This document shows, piece by piece, positions 1 to 8,399 of a stretch of DNA of 64,000 nucleotides (positions are counted from its first letter, which is position 1; each line of letters starts with the position of its first letter). This DNA comes from Hwanghaeella sp964350445. GTDB taxonomy: Bacteria > Pseudomonadota > Alphaproteobacteria > UBA8366 > Aestuariispiraceae. The stretch spans positions 1 to 64,000 of the forward strand of contig CAYGKA010000008.1 of the NCBI GenBank assembly GCA_964350445.1. The letters are read 5' to 3'. Below the pieces are notes generated by a model that worked only from the letters and a program-made list of their open reading frames with translations, had not been told where the DNA came from and did not search any database. A program made the translations under genes and the position numbers.

Positions 1-54
1 AATGGTGCCGATGTTGCAGTGCGGCTTATTGCGCTCAAATTTCTCTTTCGCCAT
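1..54 (-). CDS. tuf: Elongation factor Tu, N-terminal 18 codons only (gene runs off the window)
   Basis: Reading the minus strand from the ATG at 54 gives MAKEKFERNKPHCNIGTI, the characteristic start of EF-Tu, the GTPase that delivers aminoacyl-tRNA to the ribosome. Only these codons are inside the window; the G domain and the rest lie beyond position 1. It is preceded on the same strand by tRNA-Tyr and tRNA-Gly, the usual tRNA-tuf arrangement in proteobacteria, so it is probably co-transcribed with them. The 157-nt leader between tRNA-Gly and the ATG contains no further tRNA. The identification rests on a short but highly diagnostic peptide. Confidence 0.93.
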   Translation of the reverse strand, partial: MAKEKFERNKPHCNIGTI

Positions 55-211
55 CTCTACACGTCCCTGGGTTTACCAGTTAATCCCTTAAGTTCGTGTA
101 CCGCGCACGGCACACCGCTTCCGACTTGTCCAGACCGCGGCCCCTGCCCTTTTCTGCCGAGGCCTTTTCGGCCCCGAGGGACAACCAGTACGCCGGACCA
201 TGCCGGAGGAC

Positions 212-285
212 TGGAGCGGGCAGCGGGAATCGAACCCGCACCAAGAGCTTGGAAGGCTCATGTGATACCATTTCACCATGCCCGC
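212..285 (-). tRNA. tRNA-Gly (anticodon TCC)
   Basis: The minus strand folds into a 74-nt tRNA. The acceptor stem is GCGGGCA paired with TGCCCGC, the anticodon loop is CTTCCAA (anticodon TCC), the T arm contains GGTTCGATTCC, and the 3' CCA is encoded at 214-212. It lies between tRNA-Tyr and tuf on the same strand. Confidence 0.96.
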
Positions 286-374
286 ACGATAACGACGGCA
301 TAACGGCCGATACGGCTTCGTTCCGTACCAGCCCTTGCACCGTCGGTCCCATGCAAACCCGCAGGCGCACCGCA

Positions 375-459
375 TGGTGGAGGGAGTTGGATTCGAACCA
401 ACGTAGGCTAAGCCAACGGGTTTACAGCCCGTCCCCTTTAACCACTCGGGCATCCCTCC
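375..459 (-). tRNA. tRNA-Tyr (anticodon GTA)
   Basis: An 85-nt class II tRNA with a long variable arm, read on the minus strand. The acceptor stem GGAGGGA pairs with TCCCTCC, the anticodon loop is CTGTAAA (anticodon GTA), the T arm has GGTTCGAATCC, and CCA is encoded. It is the first gene of the tRNA-Tyr/tRNA-Gly/tuf unit. Confidence 0.96.
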
Positions 460-505
460 AAAATGCGTGCCCAAACCGAACCTGGAACTCCTGTCGGCGG
501 CGTGC

Positions 506-534
506 GGTGTATGACTTGGCAAAGAGGATGTCAA
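506..534 (-). promoter_or_regulatory. Candidate promoter for tRNA-Tyr/tRNA-Gly/tuf
   Basis: On the minus strand a perfect -35 hexamer TTGACA (534-529) is followed after 17 nt by a weak -10 TACACC (511-506), about 47 nt ahead of the mature tRNA-Tyr 5' end. Hexamer and spacing suit a housekeeping sigma factor. The poor -10 is the main doubt. Confidence 0.45.
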
Positions 535-638
535 CTCCATTACCGTCCGCGATCACCCCATCGCGCCCCTGCTGCAAGGCACGACTTGCGGCAGCCCCTT
601 TCCGGACCTACAGCTATCGTCCCGAAGGGAAGGAAGAC

Positions 639-1676
639 ATGACAAAACGCGATCCTCGAAAAACCGGGTCCAGTAAATCCAGGGGACCCCGGCCCGACAG
701 ACACTCGGCGCAGCCCAGGCAGCGGGATTCAGACCGCGGCGACCAAGCGCCTTCTTCCGGTGAGGGAAAGGCAAAGGGGCCCCGGCCTGAAACCGTGGCC
801 GCCAAAGGGCCTGTATCAAACCGTTTCGGACCAAATAAGTCCGTTACCAAGCGGCCAGATGTAAAAAGGCCGGATGCACATAAGCCCGATGCAAAAAAGC
901 CGGATGAGAAACGTTCCGGCAAACGCGGCAAGACTCCGCGCGACAAGCGTGTCTGGTTGTTCGGTCAGCATCCGGTCGCCGCGGCGCTCGCCAACCCGAA
1001 CCGATGGATCCATCGTTTGGTGGCCACACAGCAGGGACGGGACCGGCTTGCGGAAGCGAATGTCCAATCCGACACGGCGATAGAGGATGCCGACGGAAAG
1101 ACCCTAGAGGGCTTGTTGCCGGAAGGCGCTGTCCATCAGGGTTTGGCGGCGCTTTGCGACCCGCTGGACGCTGTCTTCGTCGAGGACATCATTGCCGACC
1201 AGGCCGATTCGAAACCGATCCTGATCCTGGATCAGGTCACCGATCCCCACAATGTCGGTGCTATCCTGCGGTCGGCCGCCGTCTTCGGCGCCGCAGGCGT
1301 GATCATTCAAGACCGCAACGCCCCGCCGGAAAGCGGAACGCTGGCGAAATCGTCGAGCGGCGCCCTTGAGGTCGTTCCCTTGGTGCGTACCGGCAATCTC
1401 AGCCAAGCGATCGGCGTCTTGCAGAATGCGGGATACTGGGTGGTCGGCCTGGCGGGCGACGCCGACGACACGTTGCAGAAGACACAATTGAACAGGAAGA
1501 CCGCTATCGTTCTCGGCGCGGAGGGCGCGGGATTGCGCCGGTTGACGGCGGAACGGTGTGACCAACTCGTCCGTATTCCCATGGCGCCGAATCGTATCGG
1601 CAGCCTGAATGTGTCCAACGCGGCCGCAGTTGCGCTTTATGAATTGTGGCGGTCGGTTTCGGCCGCGGAGGTTTGA
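639..1676 (+). CDS. rlmB: 23S rRNA (guanosine-2'-O)-methyltransferase, TrmH/SpoU family (RlmB-like)
   Basis: A SPOUT-family methyltransferase of 345 aa, expected to 2'-O-methylate a guanosine of 23S rRNA with S-adenosylmethionine. The substrate-binding domain starts near residue 105 (VWLFGQHPVAAAL). Motif 1, with DPHNVGAILRS near residue 202, motif 2 (VLGAEGAGL) and motif 3 (IPMAPNRIGSLNVSNAAA) are all present. The ATG at 639 was chosen because AGGAAG lies at 631-636; the frame is open further upstream but would cross both tRNA loci. Residues 1-105 are unusual: basic, low complexity, with repeated K-x-PD units (KRPDVKRPDAHKPDAKKPDE) and no visible fold, possibly an rRNA-binding tail. It is divergent from the tRNA-tuf unit. 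Family assignment is firm; the exact target nucleotide is inferred. Confidence 0.92.
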   Translation: MTKRDPRKTGSSKSRGPRPDRHSAQPRQRDSDRGDQAPSSGEGKAKGPRPETVAAKGPVSNRFGPNKSVTKRPDVKRPDAHKPDAKKPDEKRSGKRGKTPRDKRVWLFGQHPVAAALANPNRWIHRLVATQQGRDRLAEANVQSDTAIEDADGKTLEGLLPEGAVHQGLAALCDPLDAVFVEDIIADQADSKPILILDQVTDPHNVGAILRSAAVFGAAGVIIQDRNAPPESGTLAKSSSGALEVVPLVRTGNLSQAIGVLQNAGYWVVGLAGDADDTLQKTQLNRKTAIVLGAEGAGLRRLTAERCDQLVRIPMAPNRIGSLNVSNAAAVALYELWRSVSAAEV

Positions 1677-1685
1677 CCTGAGAGC

Positions 1686-2381
1686 CTATCCGCCCAGCAC
1701 AGAGGGCGCGCCGTGGACGGGCGGCAGGACGGAGTACAAAAGAACCGGTTCCTGCAGCAGGTAGAACTCGCTCCGCGGCGTCATGTCCGTGATGACGAAG
1801 CGAAATTGAGCGGCCGCGCCGGCATTGACGTGACCGTTCTTGAACCGAACGCGGTCATGCGGTTCGGAAATCCGCTCCCCTTCCAGAAACCGGTCCGACT
1901 GGAACCTGTCGGTGCCGACCGCCACGGTCTGGTCGAAAGACAACCCGTCCCAATAGTCGCTCGGGCGGCGCAGCACTTCCTGAAGTTCCACGTCGAACCC
2001 GACCCAAACACCGGTGGCGGCATTCCGGACCCGGGTGACGACCCAGAGCCTGAGAATCGGCGCGATTGCTCCCACCCCGGCCATCCGCGGATTGCGAATC
2101 GTGATGACGAAAGGACCGGGCCCGGAAAAATCCTGGTCGATCACGATGGGATCGTCGATCGTTCCTGAGCCACTGACGGACAGAATGCGGAACCCACCGA
2201 GCCGATCGCTGAATTCAAGCCCGCCTGCCCGATGCCAGACGGGGTCTGCCGCAATAGCGGAGGACGGCACAAGGACCGCAGTCACGGCAAATATCACCAA
2301 AGCGCCGAGCGCTTTCCTGACGGCCGGATCGGCGGCCTTGCGCCATGTTCGTCGGATGCACAGCGTCAGACGTGCCTTCAT
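1686..2381 (-). CDS. Secreted protein of unknown function
   Basis: I do not recognise this 231-aa protein. Residues 1-45 look like an export signal: a basic stretch (MKARLTLCIRRTWRKAAD), a hydrophobic core (ALGALVIFAVTAVLV) and a likely cleavage site after PSSAIA. The mature part is acidic to neutral, rich in beta-type sequence, and contains WHRAGGLEFSDRLGGFRI and GTIDDPIVIDQDFSGPGPF; it ends with LLYSVLPPVHGAPSVLGG. No catalytic motif or repeat is visible. I preferred the ATG at 2381 over an in-frame GTG at 2429 because the signal peptide then sits near the N-terminus, although the ribosome binding site is weak. It converges with rlmB with 9 bp between stop codons and stands alone on its strand. 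Confidence 0.7.
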   Translation of the reverse strand: MKARLTLCIRRTWRKAADPAVRKALGALVIFAVTAVLVPSSAIAADPVWHRAGGLEFSDRLGGFRILSVSGSGTIDDPIVIDQDFSGPGPFVITIRNPRMAGVGAIAPILRLWVVTRVRNAATGVWVGFDVELQEVLRRPSDYWDGLSFDQTVAVGTDRFQSDRFLEGERISEPHDRVRFKNGHVNAGAAAQFRFVITDMTPRSEFYLLQEPVLLYSVLPPVHGAPSVLGG

Positions 2382-2596
2382 GGCCTTGAAGGATACACCA
2401 ATTCCCGCAAGCCAGCTATCGGTGTCCACAGCACGGTATCGCCGATGCCGTCCGAATCTCGCCGCTTGGGCTTTTTCCAGGTCCCAGGCGGGCCGAACCG
2501 CAGTATTCTGCGCTCTGTCCTTCCCAGTTGCCTCCCATCGCGCAAAGCGCTAGAGAATGCGCGATAAGCCTAGGCTGGCCTGGATAGCCCTGGCGC

Positions 2597-2672
2597 GCCC
2601 CTATAGCTCAGTTGGTAGAGCATCTGATTTGTAATCAGAGGGTCGGGAGTTCGAGTCTCTCTGGGGGCACCA
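2597..2672 (+). tRNA. tRNA-Thr (anticodon TGT)
   Basis: A 76-nt tRNA with acceptor stem GCCCCTA/TGGGGGC, D arm AGCTCAGTTGGTAGAGC, anticodon loop TTTGTAA (anticodon TGT), T loop TTCGAGT and encoded CCA. It stands alone on the plus strand, just before the minisatellite and assembly gap. Confidence 0.96.
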
Positions 2673-2689
2673 GCTTTCTTCGACGCATT

Positions 2690-2899
2690 CCGGATGAAAG
2701 GCGGCCCGGATGAACGGCGGCCCACATGTCAGGCGGCCCGAAGANNNNNNNNNNNNNNNNNNNNNNNNNNNNNNNNNNNNNNNNNNNNNNNNNNNNNNNN
2801 NNNNNNNNNNNNNNNNNNNNNNNNNNNNNNNNNNNNNNNNNNNNCCGGATGAAAGGCGGCCCGGATGAACGGCGGCCCACATGTCAGGCGGCCCGAAGA
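2690..2899. repeat. 16-bp minisatellite; identical 55-bp copies either side of the assembly gap
   Basis: The 55 bases at 2690-2744 recur exactly at 2845-2899. Each copy is made of three 16-bp units: GGATGAAAGGCGGCCC, GGATGAACGGCGGCCC and the diverged ACATGTCAGGCGGCCC. Either a longer tandem array was broken at the gap, or two contig ends overlap by 55 bp (a common assembler k-mer size) and were joined without merging. The repeat ends 15 bp before the start codon of the downstream gene. Confidence 0.9.
2745..2844. other. Assembly gap (100 N)
   Basis: Exactly 100 undetermined bases, the conventional placeholder for a gap of unknown length. Because the flanks are identical repeat copies, the true distance could be zero or negative (overlapping contigs), or could hold more repeat units. 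Confidence 0.99.
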
Positions 2900-2914
2900 T
2901 TTGCGAGGCGAACG

Positions 2915-4513
2915 ATGAACAGCCCTGTCCAGGAAAACCAAGACGCGGCCTTCGACTGCTTGAATGCGCTCGCCGCCGAGGGCGCCGCCGCGCCTAAGCG
3001 GGTCGATACCCACGCCAACGTCATCTTCATCGGCGACAAGCACGTCTACAAGATCAAGCGCGCCGTCCACTATCCCTTTCTGGACTATTCGACCGTCGCA
3101 CTGCGGTACCGCTATTGTGCGGCGGAAGTCGTCCTTAACCGCCGAACGGCACCGGACCTGTATGTCGGTATTGTTCCATTGCTTCGCGATGCGGAGGGCG
3201 GCCTGTCCGCGGGACGGACGATCGGCACTCCGGATCCCGAAAACCTGCCGGCAGGGTTCGAGGACGCGGTCGATTGGGCCGTCTTGATGCGGCGCTTCGA
3301 TGAGAGTTTCCTGTTCGACCGATTGGCGGAGCAGGGAAACCTGACGACCGAAAATCTGCTGGATCTGGGCGGAAGCATCGCGGCTTTCCACGCCAAGGCA
3401 AAGGAGTTGAAGACCCGCTGGCGCCGCATCACGCAAGACGTGATGACCGACAATTTGGCTGAGATCGCGGCAGCGTCCTGGCTTCCCGCAAAAACAGTCG
3501 AGGCGCACCGGCAAACGTGTGAAACACTCTTCGACGGGCTTGCCCACCATCTGGCGGATAGAGCGGCGGACGGCTTTGTCCGGCAATGTCACGGCGATAT
3601 CCATTTGCGGAATGTCGTGCTGATCGACCGTCGCGCGACTTTGTTCGACTGCATCGAATTCAGCGATGACTTCTCGCAGATCGACTGCCTCTACGATCTA
3701 GCCTTCCTTCTCATGGACCTTGAACATCGAGCAATGCCCGGCGCCGCGTGCCGGGTGCTGAACCGGTACCTGGAGGAAACCGACGACTACAGCGGCGTCG
3801 GCCTATTGCCCTTCTACACGTCTCTGCGCGCCCAGGTCCGCGCCAAGATCGAGATAGCGACCGTCGGTTTCGCCGGCAACCGGGACGAAGCGGACGCCCA
3901 CCGGCGCGAAGCGGAAGCGTATTTCGACCTGGCGTGCCGGGCGGCCACGCGCCCCCCTGCCCGCCTGATCGCCGTCGGCGGCCCCTCCGGGTCCGGAAAA
4001 TCGACGCTGGCCACGGCGATCGCAGAGCGCATGGCGCGCATCCATGGACCGACAGTCATTGTACTGCGCAGTGACGCGATTCGAAAATCCCTGTGGGGCG
4101 TGCCCGAAACCACGCAGCTCCCGCCGGAGGCCTATAGATCCGATGTCAGTCAACAGGTCTACAAGCAGATGCACGAGACAGCGGCAATCGCGCTGAAACA
4201 GGGAATCCCGGTCTTGCTGGACGCGACCCACACCCATCCCGCATCCCGGCGCGCCGCGGTTGATCTGGGCAGACGCCTCAACATTCCGTTTCAGGGTATT
4301 TGGGCCACCGCGCCGAAAGATGTGTTGATAAACAGGGTCTCGGCGAGGACGAATGACGCATCCGATGCCGATGCCGCCGTGGTCCGGCTGCAGTTCAAAC
4401 AGGATTGGGGGACCATCGATTGGGCAGAGGTCGACACATCCAAAAGGACGGTCGAGACCGACGCGTTCGCCACGTCCGAACAAACCGCCGCCCGTATTCT
4501 CGGCCTCTCCTGA
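2915..4513 (+). CDS. Bifunctional aminoglycoside-phosphotransferase-like / P-loop kinase-like protein
   Basis: A 532-aa fusion of two kinase-type domains. Residues ~20-330 resemble the APH/choline-kinase fold: an N-terminal nucleotide-binding lobe with YKIKRAVHYPFLDYS and the catalytic loop CHGDIHLRNVVL near residue 225, followed by the metal-binding FDCIEF segment. Residues ~345-532 form a P-loop domain with Walker A GGPSGSGKS near residue 354 and a downstream LLDATHTHPASRR segment. The combination is known as a widespread family (COG2187 plus COG0645 type) whose physiological substrate is not established; antibiotic resistance should not be assumed. The ATG at 2915 lies just past the repeat; an in-frame extension upstream would have to run through the minisatellite and the gap, so I reject it. 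Nothing else is co-directional nearby. Confidence 0.82.
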   Translation: MNSPVQENQDAAFDCLNALAAEGAAAPKRVDTHANVIFIGDKHVYKIKRAVHYPFLDYSTVALRYRYCAAEVVLNRRTAPDLYVGIVPLLRDAEGGLSAGRTIGTPDPENLPAGFEDAVDWAVLMRRFDESFLFDRLAEQGNLTTENLLDLGGSIAAFHAKAKELKTRWRRITQDVMTDNLAEIAAASWLPAKTVEAHRQTCETLFDGLAHHLADRAADGFVRQCHGDIHLRNVVLIDRRATLFDCIEFSDDFSQIDCLYDLAFLLMDLEHRAMPGAACRVLNRYLEETDDYSGVGLLPFYTSLRAQVRAKIEIATVGFAGNRDEADAHRREAEAYFDLACRAATRPPARLIAVGGPSGSGKSTLATAIAERMARIHGPTVIVLRSDAIRKSLWGVPETTQLPPEAYRSDVSQQVYKQMHETAAIALKQGIPVLLDATHTHPASRRAAVDLGRRLNIPFQGIWATAPKDVLINRVSARTNDASDADAAVVRLQFKQDWGTIDWAEVDTSKRTVETDAFATSEQTAARILGLS

Positions 4514-4536
4514 GCATCGCCGCGTTTCCGAAGCGG

Positions 4537-5364
4537 TCAGCTCGACTTGCTTGACCAAAGGGGGGCGGGTTTGCCCTCGGCTACGCCCGTTTTCAGCCAT
4601 TCGTCCCAATCGGCCTCGATCCTGGCATAAACACCGTTCGCGCGAATGCGGGTGAGCCCGGCATCCAGGGCGGCGGCCAGCCAGACCGAACGCTCAAAAT
4701 CGGTTTTCGAAAAGGAAACAAACAGGTCGAAGTCGACCAGATTGAAGACCGGGACGGGTGCCGGCGAAATCCGATCCGCGTTGTTCCCGATCTGGAATTG
4801 CGCGACCTTCTCGTAGACCACGGCGAAATCGGCCCGGCCGCGTGAAACCAGAGCCAGAGTCTGAAAGTCCGTTTCAACCTCGATCTTCCGAATGTCCGGG
4901 TTGGTATCGAAATCATCGGTGTAGGTATATCCGCGCACGACGGAGAAAGTGGATTGCCCAAACGCCTCCTCGGTGAACCGGCTTTTGAACGTCGGTGGGC
5001 CATAGACCTGTATCCGGCCGCGAAATAACGGTTCCTTGTGAAAGATGTATTTCTGCCGATTTTCATCAGAGTTCGTTGTATTGAAACAACCGGTTTGGCG
5101 TCCCGCCTGCACCTCGCGAATACATCGGTTGTAAGGCATTTGGACCAATTCAAGCGAGCACCCGACCGACTGAAAAGCCGCCGCAACGATGTCGAGCGAG
5201 AAACCACGCAACTCGCCCTTATAGGCGCCTGTATACGGGAAAAAGCCGTCTTCGGCCGCCAAAACGACTTTTTCGTTTCGGTGGCATTGGGGAGGCATCT
5301 CGTCTGCCGCAAAGGCAGACGTGCACGTTGTGAACAAAAAGAAAAAGACCGCCAGCCTGACCAA
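4537..5364 (-). CDS. Periplasmic solute-binding protein, amino-acid-binding (SBP_bac_3) type
   Basis: 275 aa with an N-terminal signal peptide (hydrophobic AVFFFLFTTCTSAFA then ADEM). The mature part looks like a family 3 solute-binding protein: VLAAEDGFFPYTG at the start of lobe 1, GFSLDIVAAAFQSVGCSLEL, and the later segment RGRADFAVVYEKVAQFQI. Such proteins normally feed an ABC importer, but no permease or ATPase gene is near. Instead it is divergent from a histidine kinase across about 250 bp, so it may serve as a sensor subunit; that is inference. The start is TTG at 5364, the only in-frame start codon before an upstream stop that keeps the signal peptide intact. A TATAAT hexamer lies at 5447-5452 in the divergent region but without a clear -35. 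Confidence 0.8.
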   Translation of the reverse strand: MVRLAVFFFLFTTCTSAFAADEMPPQCHRNEKVVLAAEDGFFPYTGAYKGELRGFSLDIVAAAFQSVGCSLELVQMPYNRCIREVQAGRQTGCFNTTNSDENRQKYIFHKEPLFRGRIQVYGPPTFKSRFTEEAFGQSTFSVVRGYTYTDDFDTNPDIRKIEVETDFQTLALVSRGRADFAVVYEKVAQFQIGNNADRISPAPVPVFNLVDFDLFVSFSKTDFERSVWLAAALDAGLTRIRANGVYARIEADWDEWLKTGVAEGKPAPLWSSKSS

Positions 5365-5614
5365 ATCTGGGACCCAATCCGTGTGCTGATTCCCCTAAGT
5401 ACCCCATTCTACATAGAATCAATAAAAAATCACTGTCGTCACTGCATATAATATTGATTGGTATTACATTCCCGAAAGAAGATGCTGGAATGTTCGAAGT
5501 ATACTGACCAAAGAGAGATAAGGTTATTGTTCGCCGAATCCAAATTGATCCGGTATTTGTACTGTGACTCCTCCTTCTTCGACAACGACACAACAAATAG
5601 CGACAGTGGAGTGT

Positions 5615-7039
5615 ATGGCGCGCTCATCCTCGACAATTCCATTTCGACGCCGCCTGTCTGTCCGGCAGGCGCAGATCGCCGTCGTCATCGCGGTCGCCAT
5701 CGGCACGGTGTTCGCATTGGCGCAAATCCTCGCCGACGCTTCGGACGAACGGGAAAGACTGAAACAGCACGCCGCTTTCGTATTGGACTATGCCAGTCTT
5801 CCTGCGGCCCGTGCCGCTTACCGTCTGGACGGGGTCGGCGCCCAGGAATTGGCTGAAAGCCTGTTGAGCGATCCTGCGGTGATACGCGCGACAATCCAGG
5901 ACGATTTTAGAGAACCACTGGCCAAGGCCAAGCAGGACGTATCCGTCCGCCATTCCGTGGTAACGGACTTTCTGTTGGGATCGGATCCGGTCAGTTTCGA
6001 GCGCAAGCTGTACATAAATTCGGACACATTCGTCGGGAACCTCAGGATCGAGGTCGATCCAGTGGCAGCGGCGCCGGGTTTCGAACAACGGACCATCAAC
6101 GCCATCCTGTCAGGCTTGGTGAAAAGCATGTTGCTGGCGATCATGCTGCTGATCATTTACCAGTTCATGGTCACGAAACGTGTTGCGCGACTGGCATCCC
6201 AGGTGGCTCTGACTGGCAGCACCGTGGACGGAAAAGACACCAGTGGCGACGAACTAGACCAACTTGAGCAACGGTTTCGCGAATGGTCTGAAACCTTGCA
6301 GAGCACCGCCCGAAAGGCGGAACAGGCCAACAACGCCAAGACCGTATTTCTCGCGAGCATGAGTCACGAAATGCGAACACCGCTGAACGCGGTGGTCGGC
6401 TATGCGGAAATGATGGAAATGGGCATTGGTATCGATGACCCAAAAACACGCAGCGGATACCTCAAGAGCATCGTCTATGCCGGGCGCCAACTCAGCAAGT
6501 TGCTGGGCGATATCCTGGACTTCTCGAAAATCGAGGCCGGCGCGCTGGATTTTCACCTTGAGGAGGTTTCTCCGTCCGCGGTGATCCAGGAAAACGCGGC
6601 CCTCATCAAGGACATGGTTGGGGAAAGGGGCCTGAAGCTTGAATTTGACCTTGGCGAATGCGCGCCAGTGATCGCCGACCGTTCCCGGTTGCGTCAGGTT
6701 ATCCTCAATCTCGTCTCCAACGCCGTGAAGTACAATTCACCCGGGGGACTTGTCCGCATCGGATGCACCTGCACATCCCCGAGAACCGTGCGCTTGTTCA
6801 TCGCCGATAGCGGGATCGGCATTCCGCACGATCAATTGGAGTCACTCTTCTCGGACTTCGTCAGGGGCCGTCATCATCAGCCTGACATCCCCGGCGCCGG
6901 GCTTGGACTGGCGATATCGAAACTTCTGACCGAAGGAATGGGCGGGGTCATAGGCTGTGACAGCGAACTGGGGCAGGGATCGACCTTTTGGATCGACCTG
7001 CCGACCATATCCGACGCGGCCCTGGCGGCCCCGGCATGA
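5615..7039 (+). CDS. Membrane sensor histidine kinase (orphan)
   Basis: 474 aa. Transmembrane segment 1 is about residues 19-38, a periplasmic domain of roughly 125 residues follows, and transmembrane segment 2 (LLAIMLLIIYQFMV) is about 166-186. The H-box MSHEMRTPLNAVVGY places the phospho-accepting His near residue 251. The ATPase domain has the N box (LRQVILNLVSNAVKYNSPGG), G1 (DSGIGIP) and G2 (GAGLGLAIS). There is no receiver domain and no response regulator gene nearby. The N-terminal half resembles the kinase at 8400 (FRRRLSVRQA against FRKRLAVRQA, similar layout), suggesting a duplication. I chose ATG 5615, which has a GGAG nearby though close, over GTG 5564, which has none. It is divergent from a solute-binding protein gene. 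Confidence 0.9.
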   Translation: MARSSSTIPFRRRLSVRQAQIAVVIAVAIGTVFALAQILADASDERERLKQHAAFVLDYASLPAARAAYRLDGVGAQELAESLLSDPAVIRATIQDDFREPLAKAKQDVSVRHSVVTDFLLGSDPVSFERKLYINSDTFVGNLRIEVDPVAAAPGFEQRTINAILSGLVKSMLLAIMLLIIYQFMVTKRVARLASQVALTGSTVDGKDTSGDELDQLEQRFREWSETLQSTARKAEQANNAKTVFLASMSHEMRTPLNAVVGYAEMMEMGIGIDDPKTRSGYLKSIVYAGRQLSKLLGDILDFSKIEAGALDFHLEEVSPSAVIQENAALIKDMVGERGLKLEFDLGECAPVIADRSRLRQVILNLVSNAVKYNSPGGLVRIGCTCTSPRTVRLFIADSGIGIPHDQLESLFSDFVRGRHHQPDIPGAGLGLAISKLLTEGMGGVIGCDSELGQGSTFWIDLPTISDAALAAPA

Positions 7040-7262
7040 CCGACCTGGAGACAACCATGGTGGTCTGCTTCGAACCGCTTTCCATCCACCTAGGCCCCGT
7101 CCTGTTGAACCAACGTATTATCCATAGGGTTGATTGATCGTGGCGGCGGGTCTAACGGTCCTACTTGGTTTTGACCGTCGCCGAGGTCCGTCGACCACGC
7201 CTTTTGCCGGTCGTGCGGACCCTGCCGGGTCAACCGAGTTCAAGTTTGGGGGGACTTGTTCT

Positions 7263-8396
7263 GTGAGAATCTCACCTGCCATGCGCTTGATCGCATCCCT
7301 GACAATCGCGCTGGCCGTCTTGCTTGCGCTGGCCGCGCCCGTGCCTGTTGTAGCCGCCGATCCGCCAAAGCGCGTCCTCTTCGTCAATCCGGGTTTCGCC
7401 GACAAGGGCTTCTGGAAAGCCGTCAGCGATACGATGACGGCAGCCGCATCGGTCTTGGGATTCGAGCTGACGATCGTTAGCGGCGACCGGAAGTGGCCAT
7501 TGATGGTCTCACGCGGATTACAGGCGATCGAAGAGGTGAAGCCGGACTACGCCATCCTGGTCAACGAACATCAGCAAGCCCCGCAATTGATGGAGGCGGC
7601 GGAGGCCCGCGGCATCAAAACCATTCTGTTGCTGAACGGCTTAACGGCGGAACAGGAAACAGGCATGCTCGGCCCGCGCGAAAAACTATCGAACTGGCTT
7701 GGCAGTCTGACGCCTGACAATGCGATTGCGGGCTATGAGATGGCGCAGTCACTTCTGAAATCCGGCGAAGCGCTGGGACTCGACAAAAACGGCTTGTCCG
7801 TCCTCACCCTTGCCGGAGACTTCAAAACACCCGCATCCATCAATCGGCTGGAAGGGCTGGACCGCGCTTTACGGGAATATAAGACGCTGTCGGAAGCCCG
7901 CAGGATAACCGTGAATTGGTCAGGCGCGGAAGCCTACGACCGAACGTCGATATTTCTGAAGTCAGCCGCAATCGACGCGATCTGGGCGGCAAACGACCCT
8001 ATTGCCATCGGTGCGATCCGTGCGCTGCGCGACGCCGGGAAAGAGCCTGGACGCGATGTCGTCGTCACCGGCTTGAATTGGTCGCCCGAAGCCATCGACC
8101 TTGTGCGGACGGGAAAGATGACATTGACGCATGGCGGACATTTCCTCGCTGGGGCCTGGGTGATGGTCCTGCTTTATGACTATGAGAACGGTGAGGATTT
8201 CGCCACGATCTCGCCGCATCTTTCCTTTCCGATGAGCGCAATCCATTCGGGCAATGCCGATGCCTATGTCGACGCTTTCGGGGACGGGGACTGGTCGAAA
8301 ATCGACTACAAACGATTTAGCCGGCTGGAAAACCCGACCCGTCGAGACTACCCGTTCGACCTTACAACCCTTCTCGCTTCCCGCCGCAGGAACTGA
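7263..8396 (+). CDS. LuxP-like periplasmic sugar-type binding protein
   Basis: 377 aa with a signal peptide (LIASLTIALAVLLALAAPV, cleavage after VVAA). The mature protein looks like a type I periplasmic binding protein: VLFVNPGFADKGFWKAVSD, then DYAILVNEHQQAPQLMEAA, WLGSLTPDNAIAGYEMAQ, and a C-terminal lobe with IDAIWAANDPIAIGAIRALR and VVVTGLNWSPEAIDLV. This general type includes ribose/galactose-binding proteins and the quorum-sensing receptor LuxP. The gene ends 3 bp before a membrane histidine kinase and has no transporter partner, which argues for ligand sensing rather than uptake. The GTG at 7263 has GGGGGGA 8 nt upstream; an in-frame ATG at 7281 has no ribosome binding site. The ligand cannot be deduced. 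Confidence 0.85.
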   Translation: MRISPAMRLIASLTIALAVLLALAAPVPVVAADPPKRVLFVNPGFADKGFWKAVSDTMTAAASVLGFELTIVSGDRKWPLMVSRGLQAIEEVKPDYAILVNEHQQAPQLMEAAEARGIKTILLLNGLTAEQETGMLGPREKLSNWLGSLTPDNAIAGYEMAQSLLKSGEALGLDKNGLSVLTLAGDFKTPASINRLEGLDRALREYKTLSEARRITVNWSGAEAYDRTSIFLKSAAIDAIWAANDPIAIGAIRALRDAGKEPGRDVVVTGLNWSPEAIDLVRTGKMTLTHGGHFLAGAWVMVLLYDYENGEDFATISPHLSFPMSAIHSGNADAYVDAFGDGDWSKIDYKRFSRLENPTRRDYPFDLTTLLASRRRN

Positions 8397-8399
8397 TCG

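Noticed and set aside
96..638. In-frame upstream extension of rlmB by 181 codons
   Set aside because: It would run through the tRNA-Gly and tRNA-Tyr loci on the opposite strand, has no family similarity, and a good ribosome binding site precedes the ATG at 639.
2726..2914. Upstream extension of the phosphotransferase/P-loop gene through the gap
   Set aside because: The frame only stays open because it crosses undetermined bases and the minisatellite; the ATG at 2915 fits the family start.
2597..2914. Genomic-island integration at tRNA-Thr
   Set aside because: No integrase gene and no duplicated tRNA 3' end are visible; the repeats beside it are a minisatellite unrelated to the tRNA sequence.
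2915..4513. Aminoglycoside resistance gene
   Set aside because: The APH-like lobe belongs to a fused family with a P-loop kinase domain that is common in non-resistant bacteria; nothing points to a drug substrate.
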